Origin: Sambucus nigra
Taxonomy: Eukaryota; Streptophyta; Magnoliopsida; Dipsacales; Adoxaceae
Length of the DNA stretch: 64,000 bases
Assembly (NCBI GenBank): GCA_949130495.1
Contig: OX422221.1
Location: 475,621,159 to 475,685,158 of the forward strand
Direction of reading: 5' to 3'
The position numbers were made by a program, and so were the translations under genes. A model generated the notes under the pieces. The model had not been told where the DNA came from. It saw nothing but the letters and a program-made list of their open reading frames with translations, and made no database searches. Shown one piece after another: positions 12,364 to 23,885 of the stretch. Within the stretch, counting starts at the first letter, position 1. Each line of letters begins with the position of its first letter.

Positions 12364-12379
12364 TCCTTCTCTGATACCA
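12364..12379 (-). other. Primer-binding site of F
   Basis: Minus strand TGGTATCAGAGAAGG, close to the TGGTATCAGAGC start complementary to initiator tRNA-Met used by most plant copia elements. It lies 12 bases from the LTR end at 12392. Confidence 0.85.
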
Positions 12380-12391
12380 CTTGAAACAAAC

Positions 12392-14427
12392 TGTTTACTA
12401 GATTAATAACAAAATGTTGTAAGTTGAGTAAACTCCGAATAAACTTTTTGGACAAAACTCATTTCGATTATAAACACAAGATGTGTTTAAACTTGTTTTC
12501 TGATTATGTAGTCTAGATTTGGTAGTTGATTACCTTTTGGTTTTAGAAATTAAAAGACCATCTACTAAGTCTAGGATGCAGTACCAATCACAACAGAAAT
12601 TATGAACATTCAAAGAAATAAACACAGGATTTCAACGTGGTAAAACCATTAATCAAGGGAAACATCCACGGTGCCCTCTACGGCACAAACCAAAAATCCA
12701 CTAAAATAAAGATTCAATTTACAACACTTAAGTAAGCACACAAAGATCCTAAATCTAAGTTTATAGATATACCTATATGAGATACTCCACTCTAAAGTTT
12801 TTTCTGACTAGAACCGATCTTGTCTTGTTGCTTCTTTGCCCTTTCTTTTATCTTCTTTTCCTTGATTTCTAATTCTAGCAACTCTTATAATACCAGGTTT
12901 CTCAAATAGAACTACCGTTCCTAAGTGTTCGTGTGAGAATGTGTTTGTGATATTCACTAAATACAGATTTATACAACTCGCCCTCTCAAGTTATTTATAC
13001 AGACAAAGTCCTATAAATCATAAGCATCTATATGACATGCAGATTCTGATTCAAATAATTTCAACAAATAAACTTCTTATTAAGATCAGATTTGAAAAAT
13101 AACCTTGCTTTTAAAACTAGCCAAGGTCCTATGTGTCTCTGTTTATTTTTATACAACTTTATTTTACAAATTGTGAAATATGATCCAAAAAACACAAACG
13201 TCTTAGGGATCTGATTTAACCTTGAAAGAAATGAAGTTTGTTTTTCAAAATCTTTTGAAACAGAATGGATCTTAAAAATAAAGAGAAAAAGAGAAAAATT
13301 AAACGTGTGATATTCTCTTTTTAGAAAAACTCAAGTTTCTACAGAGAAACCTAAGAATTTCTTAGAGATGAGTTCTGAGAGAAACAATGGCTTGAAGAGG
13401 TCTTCAAACTTCGAAAAAAACCAACACCTAACTCACAAAAACCTAAACAGATCTACTTCTCGGGGTTTAGGGTTTCTGATGTACGAAATTTAAAGGTTTT
13501 GGTGTTTGGATTTATGGAGACCTCTCAGAGGTTGAGCATTCAAAGATTAGGGTTTTTTCTCTCTCTCTCTCTCTTCTCTCTTTTCTTTTCCTCTGTCTTC
13601 TCCCTTCTCTCTCTTCTCTCTCTACTTTTTTATTTTCTCTCTATTTAGACGAATGCCAAAAGTCTCTAAGGTCTGAGACTTAGAGGGTTTATATACTGGG
13701 TTAGGAAGGATCGAGAACCTCTAAGGCAAATGAACAATTGAGATTGATCTTGACTAATTGACTATCAATCTAACGGTGTAACTTAAGCGGTGAAAATAAC
13801 GTTCGATGATTGGTTAAAATATGTTTCACATGTATTGATCAAGAACGTATGCAGTCCGTTGATAATGATCAATCAAAGGCTGAGAATAGAACTTACGAAT
13901 GTGTCTTGTAGAAAATACAAATCCAATCATCTAGAAGACAACACGTATACGGCAGATATGCAGTGGAAAATGGGTGTTTTTGGTTCTTTAAAAATCCAAT
14001 TTCAGCCCCAGAAGTATGTGCCGCTTCAAGATTCCACCCATGTCAAGTTTTAATGTTTAAAAACACTTTTCATAATTCAACTTTTAACCCCAATACTTTT
14101 AAAAACCAAATTTTAATAATTTTAAAAATTATTTAAAATGTTTCAAAAATGTTATAATGGAATTGAAATCATTTATAAACATTATTAAATTGATTAAAAC
14201 AATATATGAACATGTGAACTGAATAATATTCATTTTAAGTGTCGGTAAGATTAACTTCCCTTTTGTTGATCTTGATGATTTCTTGGACTGGATTTCTTCA
14301 TTCTTGCTTGAACCTTTGAGAGATTGAGCAAATCATACAAACTAACCTACTTAGTTTCGATATCTAAACTAGTTGGAACTCATATATAATACAGACTCAA
14401 GTAAGTCAGTTATATAGTGTGTTCTTA
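12392..14427 (-). repeat. 5' LTR of F
   Basis: Matches 4779-6395 over most of its length and begins TG at 12392; the outer end shows TA in place of CA (14426-14427). Minus-strand TATATAAA lies at 13695-13688. It contains a block of about 436 bp (13715-14150) missing from the 3' LTR. Two telomere-like TTTAGGG units lie near 13465. Confidence 0.88.
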
Positions 14428-14775
14428 TATTTTTCTTTTTAAAAATATTAAGAAGAGATAAAAAATCATTTTAAACATTTCAAAACCAATTTTATAAAAA
14501 CCTAAGACCTAAATAATAAAATCTCCAAGGCTCAATATAAATATGCATTCATACCTGAGAGATCCTTGGAATATGAAGACGAAACATGACACAAAACACG
14601 AAACACGTCACAATGATGCGATCTCTGAAGCTTGGTCGCTACCGCTTTATCCAAACACGCCAAAGGCTTGAAAGCTCAAAAAATATAAAGCTTGACCTAT
14701 GTCTCAAATAGTTTTGTCTAAATACGAAATAAGCTAAAACATACAAATTGACTGTATTCAAAATTTGTCCTTACA
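14428..14775 (-). repeat. 3' LTR of D, inner part
   Basis: Continues the D LTR after F. It begins with the second TATTT and ends with CCTTACA at 14775, as the LTRs of A, C and E do. A degenerate polypurine complement follows at 14776-14790. Confidence 0.7.
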
Positions 14776-15457
14776 AATCTTTCCCTTTGGCTATTCCAAG
14801 ACAAAACCAAAATAAAAACTCTTAAGGGATGTTAATATCATCTAAGATTCAATCCCCAACCCCAAAAAAGGAAAAATATAACTTGACCGCACATAAATGT
14901 GAGTAGCTTTGCACGCTTGTAACTTTTTCGAATGTTGAAAACCTACACACATAAATACACCTTCAAATGCAAAGATGGTATAACAATATATAAAATCTTC
15001 ATAAGAATAAACTCCCATTTTGTCTAACAATCCCCACATAGGTAAGACGTCTTCCCCTAAGATAAATATCTCCTCCTAACAAGTAAAGTGAAAGATACCC
15101 GCTCTCCCCCTTTTTGTTCAGGAATAGACAAATGATAAATCATTTATCCCCTACAATATGAGAACATGTGATACCATTTGGAAATAAATAGGAAATAATA
15201 ATATCATGCGATGGTCTGAAGTGAAACAAACACAATATGGCAACACAAGTACAAATAATCTATATAATGACCAAGTATTACTCATTTTCATGCAAAATAT
15301 AATACCAACATGAATGCACAAGAAAGAGAAAGGTACTGATGAAAACAACAAAAGATATCGAGGTGATTATATGCCATACCAATTTGAATAAAAAAATTAA
15401 GCCTATGGCTACATGGATTAAATGCAAACGCAAACACTCAAAAACAAATGATACCAA

Positions 15458-15528
<71 letters not shown>

Positions 15529-16205
15529 TGTGTGTGCGCGCGCGCGCGCGCATAAAGATGATGCACAAGCATAAATAAATAGGTATAAAGACCAAAAATG
15601 ATACAAAACACATAAACTTTACATACTAGCATAGTATCGATGTGTCTAAACATAATGTGGTAAACGGAATGAAGGCGCATTAACTAGTAATAAGAGAAAA
15701 TTATCCAATTACTGAAAAATGTCCACGGAGTTTGACCGCATTAAATTTATCAAACAAAAAGTTAGCCTTATAGTGACAGATAAAGTGAACTCGTAAATGG
15801 ATAAACAAGTACAATGTATAAGGCCTAGAAAATATTGATGATTCTAAAATCAATAGTGCCAAACATGAACAAACTAAGACTCGTTGTGCATACCTATTGA
15901 TCTTCAACTTATAACACACTCGAAATATATATTTTCAATATTTCACTTATTTTAAAAATACTAATTTAAATAAAGAATCAATGAAACAAACTGGGTCTTG
16001 AGGACTTTTTCTTTTCTTGTTGACTCTTAATTTTTTTAGGCTTTTGCCAATGATGGCCTTTCACACAAGGGAAAATTCTCCCTTCCTAGCCCTTTCTTGT
16101 GCGCACTTGTATTTTCAATAAAATCAAACTCCTTGGCAATGGTTCTTGCATACACAAATCCCCCACAGTCAAATATATATGTATGTATATGGAAATTAGG
16201 AGAAC
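14776..16205 (-). other. Element D internal region, non-coding
   Basis: Aligns in order with 25168-26560 of A and 46121-47450 of B: shared words around 'gtagctttgc', a series of short A/T-rich blocks, and the 'ggcttttgccaa...cctttcac.caa' stretch near 16040. It carries the long TA/TG/CG microsatellite. No gag remains; D ends near 16205. Confidence 0.6.
15458..15554. repeat. Compound (TA)n(TG)n(CG)n microsatellite, strictly alternating
   Basis: Ninety-seven bases in which purine and pyrimidine alternate without a break: TA units, then about 35 TG units (one TA interruption), then about 9 CG units. Its translations (poly His-Thr or Cys-Val) are not genes. Confidence 0.97.
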
Positions 16206-18045
16206 AACCCACTTGTTCTTTATGCTTCCTTAATTATATGCTTCTTATTTCTCTTAACATTATTTGATTACTTTTTGTTATTTTAGAACATGCTCAGAGG
16301 CCTTAGTTTGAGAATCCCTTAAACGTAGATAGGTGCAGGTATGAAAATGGTATAAGTGAGAGATGTATGAACGTCACGTATACCAGTGTGGGTACACAAG
16401 GGTGCTTGTGCATGAATCTGTACTTTGGGTTAGCGTATGTCATTAGTACGTATGAGATTGTTCAAGAAAGCTAAACTTGTGCAGCAAATGTCCGTCAATG
16501 TTTTTAATGGTGCGAGGAAGTTGACCTTTATTAATGGGTGGACGTTAACGTTATGTGTGTGTGAGAGACAATTCATGCCTTGAGACATTTTAATATCTTA
16601 TTGGAGGTTTAAGGAGAGATAGAAAGTTAATATGAGATATGGGTGCATCTTTGTTGTGATAACATATCGAGAGATATATTATCGAGGCTCGTGCTCACGA
16701 GATGGGCTCGATATTGTACCTACATACTAATGTAGCAATGACATCAAAGCCTATGTTGTTCGATTATGTTTAGTATGTATGATTTTGAGAATTTATATGG
16801 ATGTGCATGAGATGTTGAGACTTTGAGATAGTTCGATATCTCATTTGAGTCATAAATGGATGAAAGATATGGGAGATGGTTTCATCTCCCTGAGGGCAAT
16901 ATATCACGAGACATATTGTCTAGGCTTCTACTCACACAAAGGAATCATTAATGTGCCTACCTACTCATGTATTCACGAGATCAAATCCAAAACATTTTGA
17001 TTATTCACATATTCTAACATGATGTGCGTGCAATTGTAGGACTTGGCTTGAGATATGGAGAAGCTATCTGTAAGCCAAAGAGTAGCTATGATGAAGGGTC
17101 AGAATAGGAGTGGGTCATATTATCACTGATACTGGGATATCATATTATGATCTTCGGGTGATCACTAGTAGGAAGGTATAGTCCTTCGGGATAGTTAAGA
17201 GGTGTATGAGGGCAACTGTGTAAAAGTTGTAATGTTTTACGGTAAATAAACTAAGCAAAACAAAACACTAAACCTTAGTGTTGGAGTGGATTAGAAGCCA
17301 CCCACAGAGATATATGTATCCCTTATCAATGTGGCTAAAATATCGAAGGTGTCATAGTACTCAAGTTGGCATGAGGTGATGGATAAAGGGGTTTTGGATT
17401 GGAGGTGGATGCATCCCTAAGAAATGATACGCTAATAGATGTATTATGGGGATAGGACTTTATGAGTTTGGCTCGGTATAATGACTATGAATCTAAGAAG
17501 GCATGGGATCATAAGCCAACGTAGTTCTAAAAAATGGGACATATTTATAAGTGTAGGTGTCAAGATATCGGTAATACAATATATAACATTACGGCATTTA
17601 TGGAGCCAAATCCTTAATATAGAATTTTCATTTTGTTCGATTGATATATTTATAGGTTAAAAATATGATAATCAAAGGCTTATTCTTGGCAAGTATATGT
17701 ATGAAAACACATATTTGGGTATTCATTCATAGAAATGGGATTCGTTTGCTTAAGGAAGTAGTGGGAGTAATCCGATTTTAGACTTTGGCGTGTGCAAAGT
17801 TTTGGAATTACTCGGCTCACTAACACTTTCAAGAGAACAATTTTTAAAAGTTTGTCTTCATGTTTGTGTTTAGTCATTTTGTCATTTTATTAGAATTTAT
17901 TTAACATATGAATATGTCAATTCAATAAACATAGGTGCTTGGTTAGAAATCTGTCTTTAAAGTATAAATATTGTAAAGTGTATTCTTAGTCCCCTAAATA
18001 GGGGTCGGGCTAAATGAAACCAATAGATATGGGTCGTTTATTATA

Positions 18046-18091
<46 letters not shown>

Positions 18092-18205
18092 CTTGAGGTG
18101 CCCAGTTGGGTTGAGCGTTGTTTAGTCGGACAGAGCTTTATTTACGAGCGTTGACTTTCACGGAATGTGCGTAGAGTTTTGCCTCTATTTTTTTGGAGGA
18201 AATGA
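16206..18205. other. No gene; diverged 237-bp direct repeat and (TA)n
   Basis: No coding signal. Two diverged copies of a block of about 237 bp lie at roughly 16572-16805 and 16806-17040; each has a 'gagat...' start, a near-palindromic 'atatc-cgag-atat' stretch and a 'cctac-tactcatgta' end. A (TA)n tract occupies about 18050-18082. The whole is probably old LTR sequence. Confidence 0.5.
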
Positions 18206-18303
18206 CTTTTCAGAAGTACGAACTTCACTCCAGGGGAGTGACTTCTCGAAAGTACAAACTTTCCTCAAGGGAAATCAATTTTTTGAAGTACGAATTTCTT
18301 TAG
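18206..18303. repeat. Three tandem copies of a 34-bp unit
   Basis: Three imperfect units of about 34 bp, each centred on a small inverted repeat of the form GAAGTACGAACTTC, at about 18206, 18240 and 18275. Confidence 0.8.
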
Positions 18304-18411
18304 GACTTTTTAGAATAAGCTCGAGTATCTCGAGCACTCGGGATTGAACAAAGTTATAAAATCAAATAAATGTTTTGTTTCGATGTTATTTTTAAGATTA
18401 GTGGGGACATC

Positions 18412-18650
18412 TATTTATAAGGCCTAATTTGGTTTGTTTGACCTTTCGATCATCCATGGTGTTTGACCATTCGATCATCAAAGATGACATTTGTATGGTA
18501 GATGAAGATGGTGTGACACCTGTAGAGACAGGGTTAGATTCATGGGGATTTAGTAAAAATTACCAGGGTCAGAAGACCGTTCGATTAAAGCTTCCTTCAA
18601 CCGTTTTGTTAAAGGCTGGGGGCCTTTGATCGTTCGATCAAAGACCTCCC
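18412..18650 (-). promoter_or_regulatory. LTR-like promoter: TATA box with palindromic TTCGATCA boxes
   Basis: On the minus strand TATAAATA lies at 18419-18412. Upstream lie boxes of the type GATCGTTCGATCAAAG: two near 18445-18485, one near 18580 and a near-perfect palindrome at 18626-18645. The plan is like the U3 of element D but with a different palindrome. It probably belongs to an LTR of the minus-strand gypsy relic to its right; the LTR ends were not located. Confidence 0.4.
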
Positions 18651-20989
18651 ATAGTGTATTTGTTTACCCTTTTCACTTTTTTTATATTTGTGTTTTTGTC
18701 CCAAAAAGTAGTTTTGCTTATGGGTTTTTTGAGGGTCTATTAGGTTAGCTTCACAGAAGATCTACCCGTAAATAGTACTGATATTCTGCATATCCTGGCA
18801 TCTAGGGTGAGATTTATTGATAAACATGAGGTGGGTGAGTGTATATAAGACATATTGTAGGCTATTTAACTTCTCATATGCGTGGTCATAGGGAACAGGG
18901 TTTACCAGTTCCATATTTACAATTTATGAACAACTCTAGGAGGGGGGACCTTCTAGATGGGGACGACCTCGGTAGATCATATCATCTTGGAGCTCAGTTA
19001 TAATAACTATGTGGTCCTCATCCAGGTAATTATTACTATAGTTTCATCCCATATCGATATAGTGGTGGTTCTAAGAGGTTGAATGTTAGCTGTAGAACAA
19101 GCAGGTCGAGCTCACTATAAGGATCGGCGGGATCGCCTTTGGGTTGACTAACTTTGGGCAGGTTAGGGTCAATTTTATATTATGGTAGGCGATATCTTGT
19201 ATTCCTATTCGTAAATTATCCCATCCAATAGACCATATAATTTGGTATATGTTGATGTTAGGATGCCTGAATTCACCACTATTGCCAAAAAAACTAGAGG
19301 GATGACTCTTCATACGAGAGGCTTGGTTGTGAAATGCCTGTAGTGTAGCCTCATTTTTTTAATATGGAAAATCGAATATTCATGCTTTTTAATCCCGAAC
19401 GCTAGGAGCTTCGAAGTATGTGGGTCATTATGTGTGGAGTCTGATTCCTTTCCCTAGGGAGTAATCCCATTGTGTCATCATTGCCCATACTTAGGGGCTC
19501 AGTACAAATTCGTCTCCAGGATTTGGATATGTGTTCCCCTCGGTGATCAAGATATAATCAAAGAAGTCAGTAATGTCTTGCTCTAGTAGTTGGGTGTAGT
19601 AAATCTATTCGATCTCGGTGGTTGAAGGTCTTAGAGTAAGCTTTGATTTTTCGAAGGCGATACTTATTACAATGGGGTTTAGCCCAGGTTTTGGATCGAT
19701 CAACGGATAGGGGTCAAAGTCATATTTGGCATCTTTTCTTATCAATTTAATGGTACTTAAGGGGAAAACTTACATCTCGAGTCCTTGAGGAGGGACTCGA
19801 ACGGCTATTCCATGTGTTTCTATTATACTCAGTGTGGAATAGTATCTGAGTGATTATGACCCTTTGGTTTTCATGGAGTTGGTTCCATATTTCATTCTAG
19901 AGGCTTGGGTGTGTATCATATTTAATTTGTCCAAGGTTTTCCCTTATCATGTCTTCCAAGACCGTGTCCTTTTGGGAAATTTGGACTCTTCATCTTTCTT
20001 CAACCTCACATAGCACTAGGCGATGAAATATATATTTCCATGTGATATAATCATTGGCCCTGAGTTGCTGGTCCCTCTAACTCATTTGTACTGGCGGCTA
20101 GGATATTAGGGTGTTCAAATCACGGGTTCTTTTGTTTGAAGATTTACAGATATAACTCTATCACTATTTCTTGTAAAAGTGATCGAGAACGTGTTTCGAG
20201 AAGTAGGTGAGTGAAATTTCATATCATTTCTTGAATCTATGAGGGAAAATAGGCGTGACTCATAGGTTGGCCCTACCCATATCCTCCCACTCCATCGAGT
20301 GATCTGTTTCCTCCAAGTAAGTAGTAAGGAGTCTTGTATCTTTTGATAACATGAATGCAGTGACCAGGATCAAGTCCAGACTACAATGGGTTGGGTCTTT
20401 ACAATGATTTTTATGGTGGGCGATAGTATGCCCAAAGGGGTGGCTATTTGGAATTGAGAGTGTGCTCTCATTCTCGATTTATGATATATGGGGACTATTA
20501 GGGTGGATGGCGGATCAGCGTTTGGATGGGAATGTTTGATAAGTCAATAGTGAGGGTATTGGGATGATAAGGTAGGGGTTGTTAGTGACACTGCGCTTTG
20601 GTCGGATTAAACTCACGACATCGATGAGGTCTTGTATGTCGTATCTCAAGGCACAACATTTATTCGTTATATGACTAAGCCCCTCATGGAACTCGTAGTG
20701 TGAATTGACTTACCAGTTCCTATTAGTGATAGCAGGGGGTCAATTGGGGTTGAGATATTTTAGGTAACCATCTAATTTCAAGGCAAAAAAGACCCGATTA
20801 GGGGGCTCGAATATTTTTTAAGGGTCTTGGTTGGGCACAAAACTCTTTGGGAGAAGGCAGGGCTTGATATCTTTTAGAGGGGGTCCTGGTTGGAAGAGCA
20901 TAGTGGTGGATACCATAGCTTTGGAAATACTGGTAACCAGGTGTGGTTCCAGGTATGAACTAACCACGAGAATGGTGTTTCAAGATGTG
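18651..20989 (-). other. Internal region of a decayed gypsy-type element
   Basis: Lies downstream (minus sense) of the gag relic at 20990-22720 and has the same base composition. Short open pieces exist (for example 19313-19086) but I recognise no protease, RT or integrase motif in them. Either the element was gag-only with a long spacer, or pol is beyond recognition. Confidence 0.35.
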
Positions 20990-22720
20990 TAAGATCTAGG
21001 CTATTTATTACGGATGGAAACTAATTTGCAGTTGGATGAGATTCCTCGATAGTCTTGGTAGAAAATATTCCTCAACGTTACATCCGATGTGGTTGAGGGC
21101 CTTAAAATATGTGACCCATGTGATCCAAAATTCATTCTGTAACTTTCTTCGGAGGTTCCTAATCACGATTTCAATCTGATCATTTTCTAAGGGGTGATTG
21201 ACCATCTGACTGGATTTCTATCTCTAAAGAGTGATGAAAGTGCCAATTGTCTCTCCCTCTTATTGCTTTAGCATTTTTAGATCTTCTCATATGACACCAA
21301 GTTCTTCGTAGTACTCGTATCATTTTAGGAATAAAAGATATACATTATCCCATGCTTTGGTTGTTCCATCATGTTTCATGTCGATATACCAAGTAAGGGC
21401 TCCTCTGAACATAGTGGAAGATAACAATCTCTTTAAAAATCCTAAGCCTACATCCCCAACCTACATTTGAGGTGGTCGTTGTATAAATGAGGGTTCGGGG
21501 ATCCCAGTTCCTTATATGTCTTGAAGATTGGCATTTTGAATTTGTCCAGCAATCGAGATTTTGGATAAAGAGACATATTTTTTATGTTTTTAATTTCTTC
21601 CGTAGTTTTCATCTTGTTGATGGCTTTCATGAAAAGACGTGGTTCAGATTGGGCCTATTTTATCTCCTAGTTCGGGTGGGGGAATAACCTCGTCAATTGG
21701 TAGAGGAGCTATGGATTTAGCTTGCCAGGGCCTTGGAATAAGGTGTTTGGGTACTCGGGGTACTGATGGTTGTATTTGAAGTAACCATGAGGGGAAAATG
21801 GGAGGACTGGTGCAGGTAGGCCTGTAAATTGAGTCGGGAAAGCCCGAAGCCCGTCTATTCGGCCCAATATTTTTCGATCAAATTTTATTCGAGTTTGAGT
21901 CGAGCCAAAATTTCAAGCCCGAATGAATTTCGAGCCGAGCTTGAACCGAACTTTGGCAAGCCTGAATTGGGCCCAAAGCCTGAACTTTGAATATATAAAT
22001 AAATAAATTATTTTATATAATATAGCATATTTATGTTAACTAAGTTTATATGTATGAAATTTAATTAGTCTTTGTAGGTTTTCATTCTTACTTCCCCTAT
22101 TTTAATTTAATACATTTCATAATTATATACTTTATTTTATGAAATAGCAATTAGATTTTGGTGCGTACATTTTTTTCTATGATGGAAACACAAGAAAAAA
22201 AACACTAATTCAAACTTATTTTAAGAAAAAAAATTGAAATCGGGCCCGAAGCCTGAAATATTGATGAGCCGAGTTCGGGCTTAGGTGAAAAAATTTAATT
22301 CGGGCCGAGCTTGGGCTTGAGCCAGGGTAAGGTAATTCAGATCGAGCCTGAGCAACCTCAAGCCTGGCTCACCAAGGCCGATTTACATCCCTAGGTACGG
22401 GTAGATCCTAGGGATTAGTTAGTACAGCCTCAACATCTGCCGCATATGGTGCACCAGTGTTTGGGATGGGGGAGGACGTACGTCCTCTCAAGTTCCAATT
22501 GTAGTAGTCTTATCTTCCAGACGGACTTGTGCTCAGCCCAATGCCCTAATTTTGGACTTCATGCTATTCTGCGATGCAGTGATGTTTTTAAGTTATCTCA
22601 AAATCTGATCCATCACGGATGGAGTCTGGTCTTATTCAATAGACACATAGCGTACTACAGAGTAGACTTGACAGTCGTGGGTGGGGGTCTCACTGATAAA
22701 AAATAAACGGCTCCTGGGAG
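20990..22720 (-). pseudogene. Ty3/gypsy-type gag (retrotransposon capsid) relic
   Basis: Minus-strand pieces in order: an N-terminal stretch near 22700-22410 (RLEDK, DVRPPPSQT). After the MITE, 21630-21480 reads SRLLDKFKMPIFKTYKELGSPNPHLY. Near 21410-21300 is RGALTWYIDMKHDGTTKAW followed by DNVYLLFLK. At 21205-21080 is NDQIEIVIRNLRRKLQ. These match the order of the retrotransposon gag capsid domain (a KFKMPxFxxYxGxxDPxxHL block, a GxALTWY block, and an R-NL block) in gypsy elements of the Tat/Athila side. Stops and frame changes are frequent. No zinc knuckle was found. A hAT-like MITE splits it at 21817-22393. Confidence 0.7.
21817..22393. mobile_element. hAT-like non-autonomous element (MITE), 577 bp
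   Basis: The left end TAGGCCTGTAAAT and the reverse complement of the right end, TAGGGATGTAAAT, agree at 11 of 13 positions. Flanking octamers GGTGCAGG (21809-21816) and GGTACGGG (22394-22401) differ by two transitions, giving the 8-bp duplication expected of hAT. Both subterminal zones are packed with GGGCCCGAAGCC/CGAGCC-type words that pair with each other, and the centre is very AT-rich. No transposase. It interrupts the gypsy gag relic, whose reading continues on both sides. Confidence 0.85.
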
Positions 22721-22738
22721 CATGCCTTGTTTAACGTG

Positions 22739-23198
22739 TATTTATACAAACCTTAAGGCGGAAGGTCGCTCAAACGAAATTGGAACTCGCTCGAACAGTA
22801 ACACGCATCACTCGAACGAGCTTCGCGCAAGATGGCGTGTCATTTAAACGATAGTGGTTGTCGCTCGAACGAGCCTATTAAAAAATATTCTTTCTTTTTC
22901 TTTTCCCAGAAAATGTAGTGCCTTAAAAATTCAAAAAATAAATTTTGATGAAAAACTTTAAAACTCCGCTTCAAGACTTAGAATATTTTTAATGAAAAAT
23001 ATCCCAATATTCTTAATGAAATGCTAAGGTTTGAAAACATGACCTTTACCAAATTCATCTCGCGGAGGCTTGATTATTGAAGAATCTGGATATTCGGATT
23101 CGTCTTGTTGCATATGTTATCTTGAACATTCTTCGACGGTTGTAGCGTTATACGACATATGAATTGATAACGGACATTTATAAACTTTTTTCCTTACA
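22739..23198 (-). repeat. LTR fragment E with TATA box and palindromic boxes
   Basis: Minus-strand TATAAATA at 22746-22739; upstream boxes of the CGCTCGAACGAG type at about 22765-22880; ends CCTTACA at 23198 as do the LTRs of D, A and C. Only this U3-like half of an LTR is present. It is more diverged than A and B, so it may be a sister family. Confidence 0.55.
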
Positions 23199-23885
23199 AT
23201 GATTATCTCCACAACTTCTCCTTTTATCCTTACCTCATATATATATGTTCATGAAGTAGTTCTTACAGAGTATGTGCTTTCTTATTATTTGAGTCTTCCA
23301 TGAAAGGATATACCTTGTTATTCTCCTTTTATCGAGAGAGATTATACACATGATCGAGTTGCCACATTATTAAATGGTAGGCAAAAGACTTAGGTTGGGA
23401 GTATATTTCTTCAAACTTCTTTGATAAATAAGTATTATATACATCACTTTTTGGTTATCTATAACCTAATTCCTCGGTGTAGTTCCTAAGATTTCCCCTT
23501 CGCCATTTATCGTTTGATACATGCCATGGACCATTTTCACTTTATTAGTTACCCCTCTCGAGGTGATGGGTCGTATCTATTCAGATGCATCTCAGGAGGC
23601 TTTTCCATATGTTCACATGATTTTTTGATATCTATACTCTTTTGGTGTTATGAGACTTTATTATAATGAGTTTGTTACTATTCTTGGTCCAGTTTCAAGC
23701 TTCCACTGGTCAGACCTCATGATGACCTCATGCTCAATCCATTTACCCAAAGAGAACCCATGCATCAACACCAACTCCACGTGTTCATTAGATATCATGG
23801 AAATATTTTGATTATCAGTTTGCATATATGTAGGATGTATTTCATGTGGCTAGATAGACAGTTGAGTTGCACAGTAATGTCAATT
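23199..23885. other. No gene recognised
   Basis: AT-rich spacer between fragment E and element A. Nothing beyond chance open frames. Confidence 0.5.

Larger units (their letters stand above)
4779..14427 (-). mobile_element. Element F: full-length Sirevirus-like Ty1/copia retrotransposon
   Basis: Two similar LTRs (4779-6395 and 12392-14427) flank a minus-strand internal region with, in transcription order, primer-binding site, gag, protease, integrase, reverse transcriptase and RNase H, then a polypurine tract. The order protease-integrase-RT is diagnostic of Ty1/copia. The long LTRs, a gag with two zinc-knuckle sites around a coiled-coil stretch, and the RT sequence around YVDDIIFGS suggest the Sirevirus/Maximus lineage. 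All genes carry stops and frameshifts, so the element is dead. It sits inside the 3' LTR of D with the likely TATTT duplication. Confidence 0.9.
3752..16205 (-). mobile_element. Element D: gag-less copy of a copia-type family, split by element F
   Basis: The outer pieces (3752-4768 and 14428-16205) read as one element once F is removed. They align by eye with elements A (23886-30055), B (44808-47890) and, more loosely, C (50640-54898). D keeps a 3' LTR in two parts and the 3' part of the internal region, and then stops abruptly near 16205, before any gag. The family's PPT position follows the LTR end at 14775. D has no coding capacity. The left edge begins TGAAAG, like the TGAAAA edge of C. 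The right edge is a truncation, so no target-site duplication can be read. Confidence 0.7.

Noticed and set aside
15278..15680. Several open frames rich in His-Thr, Tyr-Ile and Cys-Val
   Set aside because: They are translations of the TA/TG/CG microsatellite and its flanks; every frame is open because the unit has no stop codon.
18412..22746. A single gypsy element with LTRs at 18.4 kb and 22.8 kb
   Set aside because: Both places have a TATA box and palindromic boxes, but the palindromes differ and the sequences do not align, so they are not a pair of LTRs.
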